A stretch of 64,000 bases of DNA from UBA285 sp049970695 (GCA_049970695.1 JBMFML010000003.1:71954-135953); one strand, 5' to 3'. Shown: positions 35,513 to 43,350, counted from the stretch's first letter. The notes: generated by a model not told the origin, from the letters alone. A program made the numbers and translations.

Positions 35513-36565
35513 GTGATCTTTTGGTTGTCGGGTCGGCTATGCATATACAAGTTTAGTGAGTACCTAAAGTTTGTTGAAGTAAAGCCGAGTGGTGCCATAC
35601 TCCTTGGGAAGTTCTTTGAAGTTGATGGATACGCAGGGAAACCCATTAGGCTCATTACGCACGCCCATGCAGACCACCTATATGGACTTAGAGAGAGCCT
35701 AAAACACGCCGAATACGTAGTCGCAACGCCCGTTACTCTTGACCTCATAGAGGCTCTGGGGTACGTTACAAGAGATTTAGTGCCTATTTTCAAGAAGAAG
35801 AGCAGGGCGCTAGAATACCATGAAGAACTAGTAGTTCAAGATGAAGTCTGCACACTACTACCCGTAGACCACATACCTGGCGCATCTCAAGTTGTTGTAA
35901 AAATAAAGAGCAAAAATATTACAATTGGCTATACCGGTGACTTTAAGCTTTCAAGCAAAACTGAGATTATCCAAAACCCAAATGTGCTAGTAATAGAGTC
36001 TACTTATGGCAATCCTCTATGTGTTCGTCCATACAAGTCCTCTGTGCCACAGATATTAGTTGACATAGTCCTAGAAGGACTTCGGAGATTTAAACGGGTC
36101 TACGTGTACGCTTATCACGGAAAAATCCAGGAAGCAATAGAAATACTGAGAAACCACGGAGTAATGGCACCTATAGTATTGCCCAGTAAGATCTATAGAG
36201 CTACGCGGCTTCTCGAGATGAAGTATGGGTACAGGGTAGGTAGGTACTACGCGGAAGAGCGAGTAAGCACGGGAGAGGGCATTATAGTATTTAAACACTT
36301 CAATGAAGCGCGGAGGCGTAGATTAGACGGCTCGGCGCTGCACGTGGTCTTGACTGGGAAATTAGTAGATAGCCCCTTTACGAAAGTAGACGATTATACC
36401 TACGTAGTATCTCTCAGTGATCATGCTGACTTCAGCGAGCTCGTAGAATACGTAAAGCAGTCAAACCCGGAGCTTATTGTTATAGATGGCTCGCGCTCGG
36501 AGAACGCTACTGAGCTAGGAGAGTACTTGGTTAAAGAAGGCTATTGCGCAGTAATAATGCCATGA
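35513..36565 (+). CDS. Metallo-beta-lactamase/beta-CASP-type nuclease
   Basis: A 350-residue protein with the metal motif THAHADHLYG, a third His in VDHIPGASQ and the Asp of YTGDFKL. The late SLSDHADF matches the beta-CASP group of RNA- and DNA-processing nucleases (SNM1/CPSF73 relatives). The insertion between residues 180 and 290 would be the beta-CASP domain. It begins directly after the stop of the coiled-coil gene, GTG 35513. TTG 35525 is another possible start. Confidence 0.82.
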   Translation: MIFWLSGRLCIYKFSEYLKFVEVKPSGAILLGKFFEVDGYAGKPIRLITHAHADHLYGLRESLKHAEYVVATPVTLDLIEALGYVTRDLVPIFKKKSRALEYHEELVVQDEVCTLLPVDHIPGASQVVVKIKSKNITIGYTGDFKLSSKTEIIQNPNVLVIESTYGNPLCVRPYKSSVPQILVDIVLEGLRRFKRVYVYAYHGKIQEAIEILRNHGVMAPIVLPSKIYRATRLLEMKYGYRVGRYYAEERVSTGEGIIVFKHFNEARRRRLDGSALHVVLTGKLVDSPFTKVDDYTYVVSLSDHADFSELVEYVKQSNPELIVIDGSRSENATELGEYLVKEGYCAVIMP

Positions 36566-36672
36566 CCACGAAGAGTCTTTGACCAGCAACTCAATATTGG
36601 AAACCGCTAAAGCAGTGTCGAGCAAGAGCCGGTCGGCATGCATTACTAGCTTTATAGGCCACTCGAGTCCTG

Positions 36673-36681
36673 GTTTATATT
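36673..36681 (+). promoter_or_regulatory. TATA box for the C/D sRNA candidate
   Basis: GTTTATATT lies about 35 bases before the box C of the RNA candidate at 36712-36772. With the usual spacing of about 25 bases transcription would begin near 36705. The rest of 36566-36711 shows no gene. Confidence 0.5.
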
Positions 36682-36711
36682 AGATGTAGAGAATCGCATA
36701 CTCACAGCTGG

Positions 36712-36772
36712 CAGGGGATGTTGAAAAACCGCGATACCGAGTCGTGATGTAGAAGAGCCGTGCTGAACCCTG
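36712..36772 (+). ncRNA. C/D box guide sRNA candidate with terminal stem
   Basis: Box C is ATGTTGA (36718-36724, one mismatch to RTGATGA), D' is CCGA (36737-36740), C' is GTGATGT (36744-36750) and D is CTGA (36763-36766). The D guide has 12 bases (36751-36762) and the D' guide has 12 (36725-36736). A five-pair terminal stem CAGGG/CCCTG (36712-36716 with 36768-36772) closes the structure. C to D covers 49 bases. The element has its own TATA box. I cannot name its target without an rRNA/tRNA comparison. Confidence 0.6.
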
Positions 36773-36868
36773 AAGCCCTAGACTTCCTAACTTATTGAAG
36801 TTACATTACATGATATCGTAACTTGCTCGAATAGGAAGTTGATAACTTAATGGCGTGTGCTTTTTAAG

Positions 36869-36953
36869 TCCCGCCGGGGGGATTCGAACCCCCGACCACC
36901 CGGTGCCTGCGCCCCCACTACAGCCGGGCGCTCTGCCGCTGAGCTACGGCGGG
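36869..36953 (-). tRNA. tRNA-Tyr (GTA) with a 13-base intron
   Basis: A complete cloverleaf on the minus strand: acceptor CCCGCCG/CGGCGGG, D-stem GCTC/GAGC, anticodon stem CCCGG/CCGGG, T-arm GGGGG-TTCGAAT-CCCCC, discriminator A. The anticodon loop begins CTGTAG and is followed by about 13 extra bases before the 3' stem, the canonical archaeal intron site after position 37. CCA is not encoded. A TATA-like TTTAAAAAG lies 36 bases upstream. Confidence 0.93.
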
Positions 36954-37035
36954 TAGGGGCGTTTCAAAATATACTAGGTATTGGTACTTTTTAAAGTCTT
37001 TACGCGCCCTTCAAATATAGCGCGGGGCTAAAAGC

Positions 37036-37659
37036 ATGAGGCTTGACTTGAAGCTGCTCGAAGAAACCCTCTCAAGAGACATTGAAGAAGTGGATTATCT
37101 GCTCAAGGAAAAAGACCTCGTTAGGGAAGAGGTCATTAAGCTGACGCGTGAAATAACTAGGCTTAGTAGTGCTGTGGTTTCTAATGTTCACAAAGGCAAG
37201 TACGAGGCCGCGCAAAAGGACCTCTACGTACTTGAAGAACGCGTTGAACTACTGCTCAAGCTGGTAAATCCACACCCGGATCTCAAGTACTCAGGACTAG
37301 TCTACAATGGCCTTAGCGAGTATGTAGAAGCCCGGATGCTCTACTCAATAGTAGTCGAAGGCAAGCTGCCCTCATTAAAGGAGTTAAGAACCCCAATAGT
37401 CCCATACTTGCAGGGACTCGGTGACCTTGTCGGTGAGCTCAGGAGGCTTATTATTAGGTTACTTAATGAAGTCAAAGTCGAAGAAGCCGAGAAATACCTA
37501 GCAGTTATGGAGCTCATTTATGAGAAGCTAAAAGTCCTGGACTACCCCGATGCTATTATGCCAGGAGTAAGGCATAAAGTAGACATTGCCGCCAGACTCG
37601 TTGAAGATTCTAGAGTGCTGATATTAGCTACAAAGAACTCGCTAAGATGCTTGAAATGA
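37036..37659 (+). CDS. Translin-like RNA/DNA-binding protein
   Basis: A 207-residue all-helical protein of the archaeal translin (TRAX) family. The motif PHPDLKYSGLVYNGLSEYVEA in the middle and YLAVMELIYEKLKVLDYPDAI near the end are typical. Eukaryotic translin-TRAX forms an octameric RNase (C3PO); archaeal homologues bind nucleic acid and some cleave RNA. The gene starts at ATG after a short leader and has no close operon partner. Confidence 0.82.
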   Translation: MRLDLKLLEETLSRDIEEVDYLLKEKDLVREEVIKLTREITRLSSAVVSNVHKGKYEAAQKDLYVLEERVELLLKLVNPHPDLKYSGLVYNGLSEYVEARMLYSIVVEGKLPSLKELRTPIVPYLQGLGDLVGELRRLIIRLLNEVKVEEAEKYLAVMELIYEKLKVLDYPDAIMPGVRHKVDIAARLVEDSRVLILATKNSLRCLK

Positions 37660-37721
37660 TCACTTTCCCCAAGGATGTGCTGGTAATTGCAAGTCCTTAC
37701 TTTGAGCAAAAAATAAAAATC

Positions 37722-37736
37722 CATATAGTCTATATG
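37722..37736. promoter_or_regulatory. Perfect 15-bp inverted repeat upstream of the PhoU-AbrB gene
   Basis: CATATAG-T-CTATATG is a perfect palindrome about 45 bases before the ATG of the AbrB-PhoU gene. It overlaps the likely TATA element, so a dimer bound here would block transcription. Autoregulation by the AbrB domain of the downstream product is a reasonable inference. Confidence 0.45.
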
Positions 37737-37779
37737 TATACTTACACGATCAAGGTATAAGAGAAGTGGGTAGTCGCAT

Positions 37780-38814
37780 ATGTACGGTTTTGAAAAGAGA
37801 CGTGTACAGAAGACGGGTTCATCGTCTTTCATAATAACGCTACCAAAAGACTGGGTTGACCTCGTTAAATTAAAAAGCGGAGATTACGTAATCGTGGAGA
37901 AACTGGGGAACAAGCTAATTATAACTCCACCAACAGCGGAGCCCGCACAGATGAAGACTACTCTAATAGTGCGTCCAGGCATAAACTCCGCGCAAATACT
38001 AAGGATCCTGCTTGGTGCCTACATGTCAGGATACAACATTATATCACTAGTATTTGATACGAACATACAAGACTTAGCAAAACTCGTAAGTGAAATCAAG
38101 AACCTTGCCAGAATAAAGCTTCCCGGCATGGAGGTGATCGAGGAATCCTCATCGAGCCTGACATTTAAAGTACTATTAAACATCCAGGAATTACCCCTAA
38201 TTAGCGCTATTAGGCGGTTGCACGTAATAGTCAGCAACATGTTGAATGATGTTCTTCGACTACTAGATACAGGTGATCTCAGCATAGCTCAAATAGTTAT
38301 TCAGAGAGATGATGAAGCTGATAGATTTCACTACTTAATAGTGAGAGAGCTCTCAATGGCGCTCCTAGATATTAGAGTGCAGCATGATCTCGGCATAACG
38401 AACATCACAGAAGTACTTAGTTACCGGATTGTAGCGAGAAACTTGGAAAGAATAGCTGATCACGCAGTAAACATTGCGAGGAGAATACTAGCAATTAAGG
38501 GTATCAAGAGGCCTGAAATTGTGCGCGACTATTTAGCAAGAGACATTGAGTTGTTCGAAAAAGCCATGTCAGCACTCTACACTCTGAGTAGAAAAGAAGC
38601 AGAAGATGTGATTCAAAAAGTAAAAGATCATGTATTAGAAATCGAAGAGGTAATATACAGCAAGCTTTTAGAAGCACCAATAGAACCCAGAGAGAAAGTA
38701 ACACTCGCAATGATACTCGATAGCATTAAGAGAATAGCAAGATACTCTAATGGCATAGCGGAGTCCGCCTTAAACATCAAATCAGCAAAATCAACAGAGC
38801 TAGAAATCAAGTAA
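37780..38814 (+). CDS. PhoU-domain protein with N-terminal AbrB/SpoVT domain
   Basis: A 344-residue protein. Residues 1-45 form a swapped-hairpin AbrB DNA-binding domain (RRVQKTGSSSFIITLPKDWV, LKSGDYVIVEKLGNKLII). The rest consists of two PhoU three-helix repeats with EADRFHYLIVREL and RNLERIADHAVNIARRI, the latter carrying the acidic metal-binding E/D-x3-D pattern. PhoU regulates phosphate uptake. Fusions with AbrB are common in archaea and likely act as repressors that sense phosphate status. Confidence 0.88.
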   Translation: MYGFEKRRVQKTGSSSFIITLPKDWVDLVKLKSGDYVIVEKLGNKLIITPPTAEPAQMKTTLIVRPGINSAQILRILLGAYMSGYNIISLVFDTNIQDLAKLVSEIKNLARIKLPGMEVIEESSSSLTFKVLLNIQELPLISAIRRLHVIVSNMLNDVLRLLDTGDLSIAQIVIQRDDEADRFHYLIVRELSMALLDIRVQHDLGITNITEVLSYRIVARNLERIADHAVNIARRILAIKGIKRPEIVRDYLARDIELFEKAMSALYTLSRKEAEDVIQKVKDHVLEIEEVIYSKLLEAPIEPREKVTLAMILDSIKRIARYSNGIAESALNIKSAKSTELEIK

Positions 38815-38836
38815 GAAGCTACCCGTAGGTTTTAAG

Positions 38837-38844
38837 CTATAAAA
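38837..38844 (+). promoter_or_regulatory. TATA box before the 38.9-kb structured RNA
   Basis: CTATAAAA preceded by GTTTTAAG, a good BRE/TATA combination. It has no CDS within normal distance downstream. The next transcribed element is the structured region starting near 38868. Confidence 0.55.
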
Positions 38845-38867
38845 GCACGGTCTCTAAATAAATATTC

Positions 38868-38962
38868 CATGAACCCCGGAGCCCCTGTTACGCTCCCGAG
38901 TCTCGGGGGCGAGTGAACAGGGGATGGACGCCAGTGGGCCTGCTCCTACCCGCACCCCTTAC
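38868..38962 (+). ncRNA. Putative structured RNA of unknown type
   Basis: The gene-free region 38815-39097 holds a strong two-part hairpin. The outer stem CCCCTGTT/AACAGGGG (38882-38889 with 38916-38923) encloses GCTCCCGA/TCGGGGGC (38892-38899 with 38903-38910, one G-T pair). A second hairpin GTGGG/CCCGC follows at 38934-38953. A TATA box at 38837 predicts a transcript beginning near 38866. The short frame inside (15 codons) is not credible as a protein. Box C/D, box ACA and SRP-type motifs are absent as far as I can see. Confidence 0.45.
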
Positions 38963-39097
38963 AATTATACTACTCAGTGCATTAACAAAGATCACTAAGG
39001 ACCGGTGCTACGAGCTCGAAGCAGCATTGTCGTTGGAATTTGCGGGCGACTCAGTTAAACGCTTTTAAGTGGTTTAAGAGTACTATATTGTTGAGTG

Positions 39098-39204
39098 GCC
39101 GGGGTGGCCGAGCGGTCTAAGGCGGCGGGCTGCAGGGCCTGTTCTGCCAACATTGGGGTTCGCGGCAACCCGCTATACCGCGGGTTCGAATCCCGCCCCC
39201 GGCT
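39098..39204 (+). tRNA. tRNA-Cys (GCA) with a 32-base intron
   Basis: Acceptor GCCGGGG/CCCCGGC, D-stem GCC/GGC, anticodon stem GCGGG/CCCGC, T-arm GCGGG-TTCGAAT-CCCGC and discriminator T. The loop begins CTGCAG, anticodon GCA, and about 32 bases are inserted after position 37. The short variable loop (TATACC) excludes Leu and Ser. CCA is not encoded. TTTTAAG near 39063 is the likely TATA element. Confidence 0.92.
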
Positions 39205-39249
39205 TCTCCTTTCACGTTTTCTACTAGTGCTTAGGGCTTGTGCCGCTAC

Positions 39250-39456
39250 TTATTCTATGTACTTCACGTTTTGGCACTTCAGTTTCTTTAAAAACTCTTC
39301 GAGTGCGTTGAGCGGGATTTTTATGGTGTAGAGGTGCCTGCTCGTTCTTGCCTTGATCTTGGCGACGCCTTCCTTTTCCAGCTTTACTACTCTGCACTCC
39401 TTTGCTCTCTCACTTATTGCAATAAATTCCTCGGGATTCTTGACTTCCTTCGGCAT
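39250..39456 (-). CDS. rpl38e: Ribosomal protein eL38
   Basis: A 68-residue large-subunit protein found in eukaryotes and Crenarchaeota. The N-terminus MPKEVKNPEEF and the SRHLYTIKIP segment match the family. A GGTG is found eight bases before the ATG, and TTAAAAG of the divergent promoter region lies about 45 bases further upstream. Its own promoter region is shared back to back with the DtxR-type gene. Confidence 0.9.
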   Translation of the reverse strand: MPKEVKNPEEFIAISERAKECRVVKLEKEGVAKIKARTSRHLYTIKIPLNALEEFLKKLKCQNVKYIE

Positions 39457-39535
39457 AAGTCACTACACCCGTATCTCTGAACCTGTTAGCACTTTTAAGA
39501 GCAATGGTGCTTAAAAACTAGTGTAGTGTCTGCGC

Positions 39536-40186
39536 ATGAGTTACGCTAAAATTAGGCTCGAAGACTACTTAACAACAATTTACAGGCTCGAAGAAGCCCT
39601 CGGCATCGCGAGAATCAAGGAGTTGTCTAGCGAGCTTGGAGTATCGCCTGCCACGGCTTCTAAAGTTATTAAGAAGCTCGAAGAAAAAGGACTCGTTACT
39701 AGAGAGAAGTACCATTACATTAAGTTAACAGATAAGGGCAGAGGCCTCGCAGAAGCTATTATAAGGAAGCACAGAATAGCAGAGCTCTTTCTATCCAAAA
39801 TACTCGATTTTAATGACTACGAGGCACATTACTATGCCCACTACTTTGAGCACTTGCCAGACACTATTATAGAGAGGATATACAGGCTGCTTGACTACCC
39901 TAGCGCCTGCCCTCACGGAAACCCACTTCCAGGGACAAACTACACTGAAAAGGGGGAGTTCATAAGGTTAAGCGAGGCGAGTGAGGGCTCTAAGTGTACT
40001 GTTAAGAGACTACTAGGTGAGCTAAGAGATGTGCTCAAATATATTGTGAGCGCTTCAATTAAAGTAAATACTTCACTAACCATTCTATCAAAAAGCTCCG
40101 ATAGTATTCAAGTTTCAATTGAAAATACAAAAGAGGTAACCATACCAACGCGGATAGCTTACTACATACTCGTCAAATGCGAGTAA
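39536..40186 (+). CDS. DtxR/MntR family metal-dependent regulator
   Basis: A 216-residue repressor. The N-terminal winged helix (ARIKELSSELGVSPATASKVIKKLEEKGLV) is followed by the dimerisation and metal-binding domain (HRIAELFL, ACPHGNPLPG) and an SH3-like C-terminal domain. With Fe(II) or Mn(II) bound these proteins repress uptake genes. It lies directly before feoA-feoB and probably controls them through the palindrome at 40287. A TTAAAAAC element about 20 bases before the ATG suggests a leaderless transcript. Confidence 0.9.
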   Translation: MSYAKIRLEDYLTTIYRLEEALGIARIKELSSELGVSPATASKVIKKLEEKGLVTREKYHYIKLTDKGRGLAEAIIRKHRIAELFLSKILDFNDYEAHYYAHYFEHLPDTIIERIYRLLDYPSACPHGNPLPGTNYTEKGEFIRLSEASEGSKCTVKRLLGELRDVLKYIVSASIKVNTSLTILSKSSDSIQVSIENTKEVTIPTRIAYYILVKCE

Positions 40187-40260
40187 GACTTGTTATTGCT
40201 AGTAGCTAGACTATAACATGATGTCTGCTGAGAGCAGAAAAGAACTATCCCCTAGAAGGG

Positions 40261-40268
40261 ATATATTA
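40261..40268 (+). promoter_or_regulatory. TATA box of feoA-feoB
   Basis: ATATATTA centred about 25 bases before the middle of the palindrome at 40287-40306, so transcription of feoAB should start inside that palindrome. Confidence 0.6.
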
Positions 40269-40286
40269 GCCCCTAGGTAATACATG

Positions 40287-40306
40287 AATTTAGACGAGTC
40301 TAAATT
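40287..40306. promoter_or_regulatory. Perfect palindromic operator at the feoA start site
   Basis: AATTTAGAC-GA-GTCTAAATT is a perfect 20-bp inverted repeat placed at the expected transcription start of feoAB. Its size and symmetry fit a DtxR/MntR dimer site, and a DtxR-family gene lies just upstream. Because it contains in-frame ATG-like codons, an apparent longer FeoA start at 40284 is probably not used. Confidence 0.65.
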
Positions 40307-40322
40307 TATGGGGGTCGTGCTT

Positions 40323-40562
40323 ATGGACACCGTAATGAGTTTAGATATGGTCAGAGAAGGCGCGAGAGTTGTCGTCAAAGAAGTAAGTGGAGGTGGGTGG
40401 GCTCGCAGGCTCTATCAAATGGGCATAGTACCTGGCTCGCAAGTAGAAGTAGTCTTCAATAGGGGGCGGGGTCCTGTAGTAGTCCGGGTAGGCGGCGTAG
40501 AGGTGTCTATAGGTAGAGGCATTGCTAGGAGGATTCTAATACAGCAGGTGACGTCCCCTTGA
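40323..40562 (+). CDS. feoA: Ferrous iron transport protein FeoA
   Basis: A small SH3-fold protein of 79 residues that assists FeoB at the cytoplasmic face. The pattern VREGARVVVKEV, ARRLYQMGIVPGSQVEVV and VSIGRGIARRILI is typical. ATG 40323 leaves the operator outside the coding region. ATG 40284 and 40308 are in-frame alternatives. It overlaps feoB by four bases. Confidence 0.9.
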   Translation: MDTVMSLDMVREGARVVVKEVSGGGWARRLYQMGIVPGSQVEVVFNRGRGPVVVRVGGVEVSIGRGIARRILIQQVTSP

Positions 40563-42628
40563 AAAAGCGAATAGTAGTTGGACTTGTAGGACAGCCCAAT
40601 GTAGGTAAGTCGTCACTCTTCAATGTTATTACAAAAGGCAATGCCATAGTAACAAACTGGCCTGGAACGACTGTAGAAAGGCACGAAGGAAGGGTTGCCC
40701 ACAGGGGTTACGAGCTCGTATTTGTAGACTTGCCAGGCATATACGGGCTTTCGTACCTGACAATGGAAGAAGGAATATCTAGGAACTTTATAGCAGGAGG
40801 AGAGTACGACCTACTAGTCGTTCTAGTAGACTCCTTAGCGCTTGACAGAACGCTGTACTTGGCCGTTGAGATCCGCGAATTAACAGGCAGAGTAGTAGTT
40901 GCCGTGACCAAGATTGATGAAACACATAGCAGAGGCATTCACATAAACTACGAGTTGCTGGAAAAGAGACTGGGTGTTCCCGTAGTCCCGGTCTCTGCGC
41001 TTAAAAACATTGGATTAGAAGAGCTGTTTGACACTATAATAGAGCACGCTCGTAGAGAAGCGCCCCTTCTCAAGGTCGACTACGGCGAGCTAGAGCCTTT
41101 CATAAGCTCAATAGAGCAAGTGCTGCAACCCTACCAGGTGCTGCTCAAGTATCCGACGCGATGGCTCGCAGTAAAGTATCTCGAAGACGACCATGACGTT
41201 GAAGAGCTGCTAAGGAACACTTTAAAAGACCGCTATTTCGAGCTAGAGGAAGTAAAGAACGAGGCTAAGCGGAGAATTGGCAAGGACCTGGCGGCATTCG
41301 CATCCACGAGAAGAATGAGCTTTATTCAGGAACACCTCATTAGGGATGCTGTAATAAAAATTAGTGTTCCCAAGCGTGAGAAACGCCCTCTCTTAGTTTT
41401 CTACAACCCATATGTAGCACCAGTTATTTCCATAGCCATTTTCTTCGGGCTCTTTCTACTAGTCTTCACCATTAGCACAGGCTATCCCCTCTCTGTTCTT
41501 CTAAGTAGCCTAGGCTATTCCGAATTTGCACAAGTACTTGAAGAGTACTCTATTTCGAGTCTTATGGAGAGGCTTCTCGAGTACTTAGGAGGAGTTGTTA
41601 GTAGTGCTTTAGGAGAGGGGTTGCTGTCCTCTCTTGTTGTTGATGGAATCCTGGGGGGTGTAGCAGCCATACTATTGTTTATCCCGCTGGTGGCCATAGT
41701 CATGGCAGTACTAGGCATGCTCGAAGACTCGGGGTTGTTACCTAGATTGGCTGTAGGTACCCACGTGCTACTCCAGAGAATTGGGCTTTCAGGACACTCA
41801 TTACTGCCAATTTCACTATCACTGGGCTGCAACGTGCCTGGTTTAATTTCTACTCGAGCTGTCCCGAGCCACTCTGAACGACTCAGGCTGTTACTACTAG
41901 CTCCATTCGTGCCATGCCAAGCGCGCCTTGTAGTGCTTTTAGCAATAGCTACGGCTATTGGTGGATTTGCGGGAGCAATCTTAGTACCACTAGCGTATTT
42001 AAGTGCATTCGCCGTCTTCATACTGCTCAACTACGCAATATACGCGCTAACGGCAAAGAAGCAGCGAGTAGAGCTACTCCTGGAAATACCCCCATTGCAC
42101 AAACCTTACGTGCGCGTTGTATGGTGGTTTACGTGGTTCTACCTCAAGCACTTCTTAATTAAAGCTGGAACAGTAATATTCCTAGTTAGCTTGGTAATGT
42201 GGTCTTTAGGACACTTTACGTTGAGTGGAGCATATACTGAGGATGTAAGTAAAAGCGTCTTAGCAAGCGCGGCCAAGTACTTAGCACCGTTACTTACACC
42301 ACTTGGAATTAGTGGTGAAAATGCCTGGCTCGCTGCTTATGCTGTAATAGTGGGATTTCTCGCTAAGGAGCTCGTAATTAGTGCTATAGTAACTGCCACT
42401 AGCGCCCTCTCGCCTAAAGAAGCCATTGAAGTACTTGGACTCACCACTCAGTCTGCCGTGTCATTGGCCCTCTTTGTAACGCTGTATGTTCCCTGCCTAG
42501 CAACGCTCGCCACAATATATAGCGAAACCAGGAGCGTGAAGTACATGCTGGCCTCTCTTGTCGTAATGCTGGTCACAGCATACATTTACGCTGCAATAGC
42601 ATATGCCATTGGAACACTACTCGCTTAG
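40559..42628 (+). CDS. feoB: Ferrous iron transporter FeoB
   Basis: A 689-residue membrane GTPase that imports Fe(II). The G domain has G1 GQPNVGKSSLF, G3 DLPGIYGL and G4 TKID. The membrane part has the first gate motif LGCNVPGLISTRA and about eight to nine helices, with the second gate region around FVTLYVPCLATLATIY. The TTG start is coupled to the end of feoA. Confidence 0.95.
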   Translation: MKKRIVVGLVGQPNVGKSSLFNVITKGNAIVTNWPGTTVERHEGRVAHRGYELVFVDLPGIYGLSYLTMEEGISRNFIAGGEYDLLVVLVDSLALDRTLYLAVEIRELTGRVVVAVTKIDETHSRGIHINYELLEKRLGVPVVPVSALKNIGLEELFDTIIEHARREAPLLKVDYGELEPFISSIEQVLQPYQVLLKYPTRWLAVKYLEDDHDVEELLRNTLKDRYFELEEVKNEAKRRIGKDLAAFASTRRMSFIQEHLIRDAVIKISVPKREKRPLLVFYNPYVAPVISIAIFFGLFLLVFTISTGYPLSVLLSSLGYSEFAQVLEEYSISSLMERLLEYLGGVVSSALGEGLLSSLVVDGILGGVAAILLFIPLVAIVMAVLGMLEDSGLLPRLAVGTHVLLQRIGLSGHSLLPISLSLGCNVPGLISTRAVPSHSERLRLLLLAPFVPCQARLVVLLAIATAIGGFAGAILVPLAYLSAFAVFILLNYAIYALTAKKQRVELLLEIPPLHKPYVRVVWWFTWFYLKHFLIKAGTVIFLVSLVMWSLGHFTLSGAYTEDVSKSVLASAAKYLAPLLTPLGISGENAWLAAYAVIVGFLAKELVISAIVTATSALSPKEAIEVLGLTTQSAVSLALFVTLYVPCLATLATIYSETRSVKYMLASLVVMLVTAYIYAAIAYAIGTLLA

Positions 42629-42633
42629 AGGAG

Positions 42634-42694
42634 TAAGTCAGCGCCGGCATGGCTCTTCACGGCTCAGTAATCGGGGACGGGTGTCATCACTCCC
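42634..42694 (-). ncRNA. C/D box guide sRNA
   Basis: All four boxes are present on the minus strand in the gap behind feoB: C GTGATGA (42690-42684), D' CTGA (42667-42664), C' GTGAAGA (42660-42654) and D CTGA (42641-42638). The D'-C' spacer is 3 bases, the D guide 12 bases (42653-42642) and the D' guide region 16 bases. Box C to D covers 53 bases. A TATA-like CTAAAAGCC near 42717-42725 lies at the right distance upstream. This is the best-formed of the sRNA candidates in the window. Its targets are not determined. Confidence 0.75.
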
Positions 42695-42759
42695 GATACA
42701 CTACTATCGAAATGGCGGCTTTTAGTTTCACACTACGAAAATTCATGCTGCTTGGATTA

Positions 42760-43350
42760 CTACTTAAGTGGCCTGCCCTCGCTCCAGATGCCATTAAAGT
42801 ACTCTAAAACCAGTTTAGCCAGCTTGCTTGAATTAACTAGTAAAGTGGCCTCGTGGTTTAATGTCAAAGCGCTTTCTGTCCAGTTATGACTACCTATAAA
42901 GACGTACTTGCCGTCTATAATGACTATTTTAGCGTGAGTAGTTTTCGCCTTAGACTCGTCCAGTCTTACTGGAATACCGCTTTCCACTAGGTAGCTAATT
43001 GTTTCAGGATAACTTTGGTAGGTCTGGTCGTCAATGACTATCTTCACGTCGACACCTCTACTGTACAAGTCCACTAGCTTTCTCAGTAAGATGTTAACAG
43101 GGTCATTTGGTTCGTTTGAGTCATACTTTACAACGTACATTACTACATAAACGCTCTCGTTGGCTAGATCGAGGTAGTAGGTTAAATTGCCGAAGTAGGT
43201 TTCATCAGGCAAGAACAAGACGCCGCCTTCTGGTAATACTGCTTGCTGAGCCTGCGGTCTAATTGTTTGAATAGCAATGAAGTACCCAGCTATCACACCG
43301 AGTGTAAATGCAATTACTATGGCTGTCGTTCTCGCGTTTTTCACGAACAT
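42760..43350 (-). CDS. Phospholipase D-like nuclease with N-terminal membrane anchor
   Basis: A 196-residue protein with one N-terminal helix (TAIVIAFTLGVIAGYFIAI) and a single PLD domain. The HKD motif is HAKIVIIDGKYVFIGS with the usual Asn-Trp-Thr following. Single-HKD proteins of the Nuc type work as dimers and cut DNA or RNA. The anchor would place the domain outside the cell. It resembles bacterial Nuc-like extracellular nucleases and may help obtain nucleotides. Confidence 0.85.
   Translation of the reverse strand: MFVKNARTTAIVIAFTLGVIAGYFIAIQTIRPQAQQAVLPEGGVLFLPDETYFGNLTYYLDLANESVYVVMYVVKYDSNEPNDPVNILLRKLVDLYSRGVDVKIVIDDQTYQSYPETISYLVESGIPVRLDESKAKTTHAKIVIIDGKYVFIGSHNWTESALTLNHEATLLVNSSKLAKLVLEYFNGIWSEGRPLK

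Noticed and set aside
35245..35793. 182-codon open frame on the minus strand
   Set aside because: It lies across two plus-strand genes with convincing domains and has no features of its own.
41515..42030. 171-codon open frame on the minus strand
   Set aside because: It is antisense to the membrane domain of feoB and is Ser/Thr/Pro-rich, as expected from reversed membrane-helix codons.
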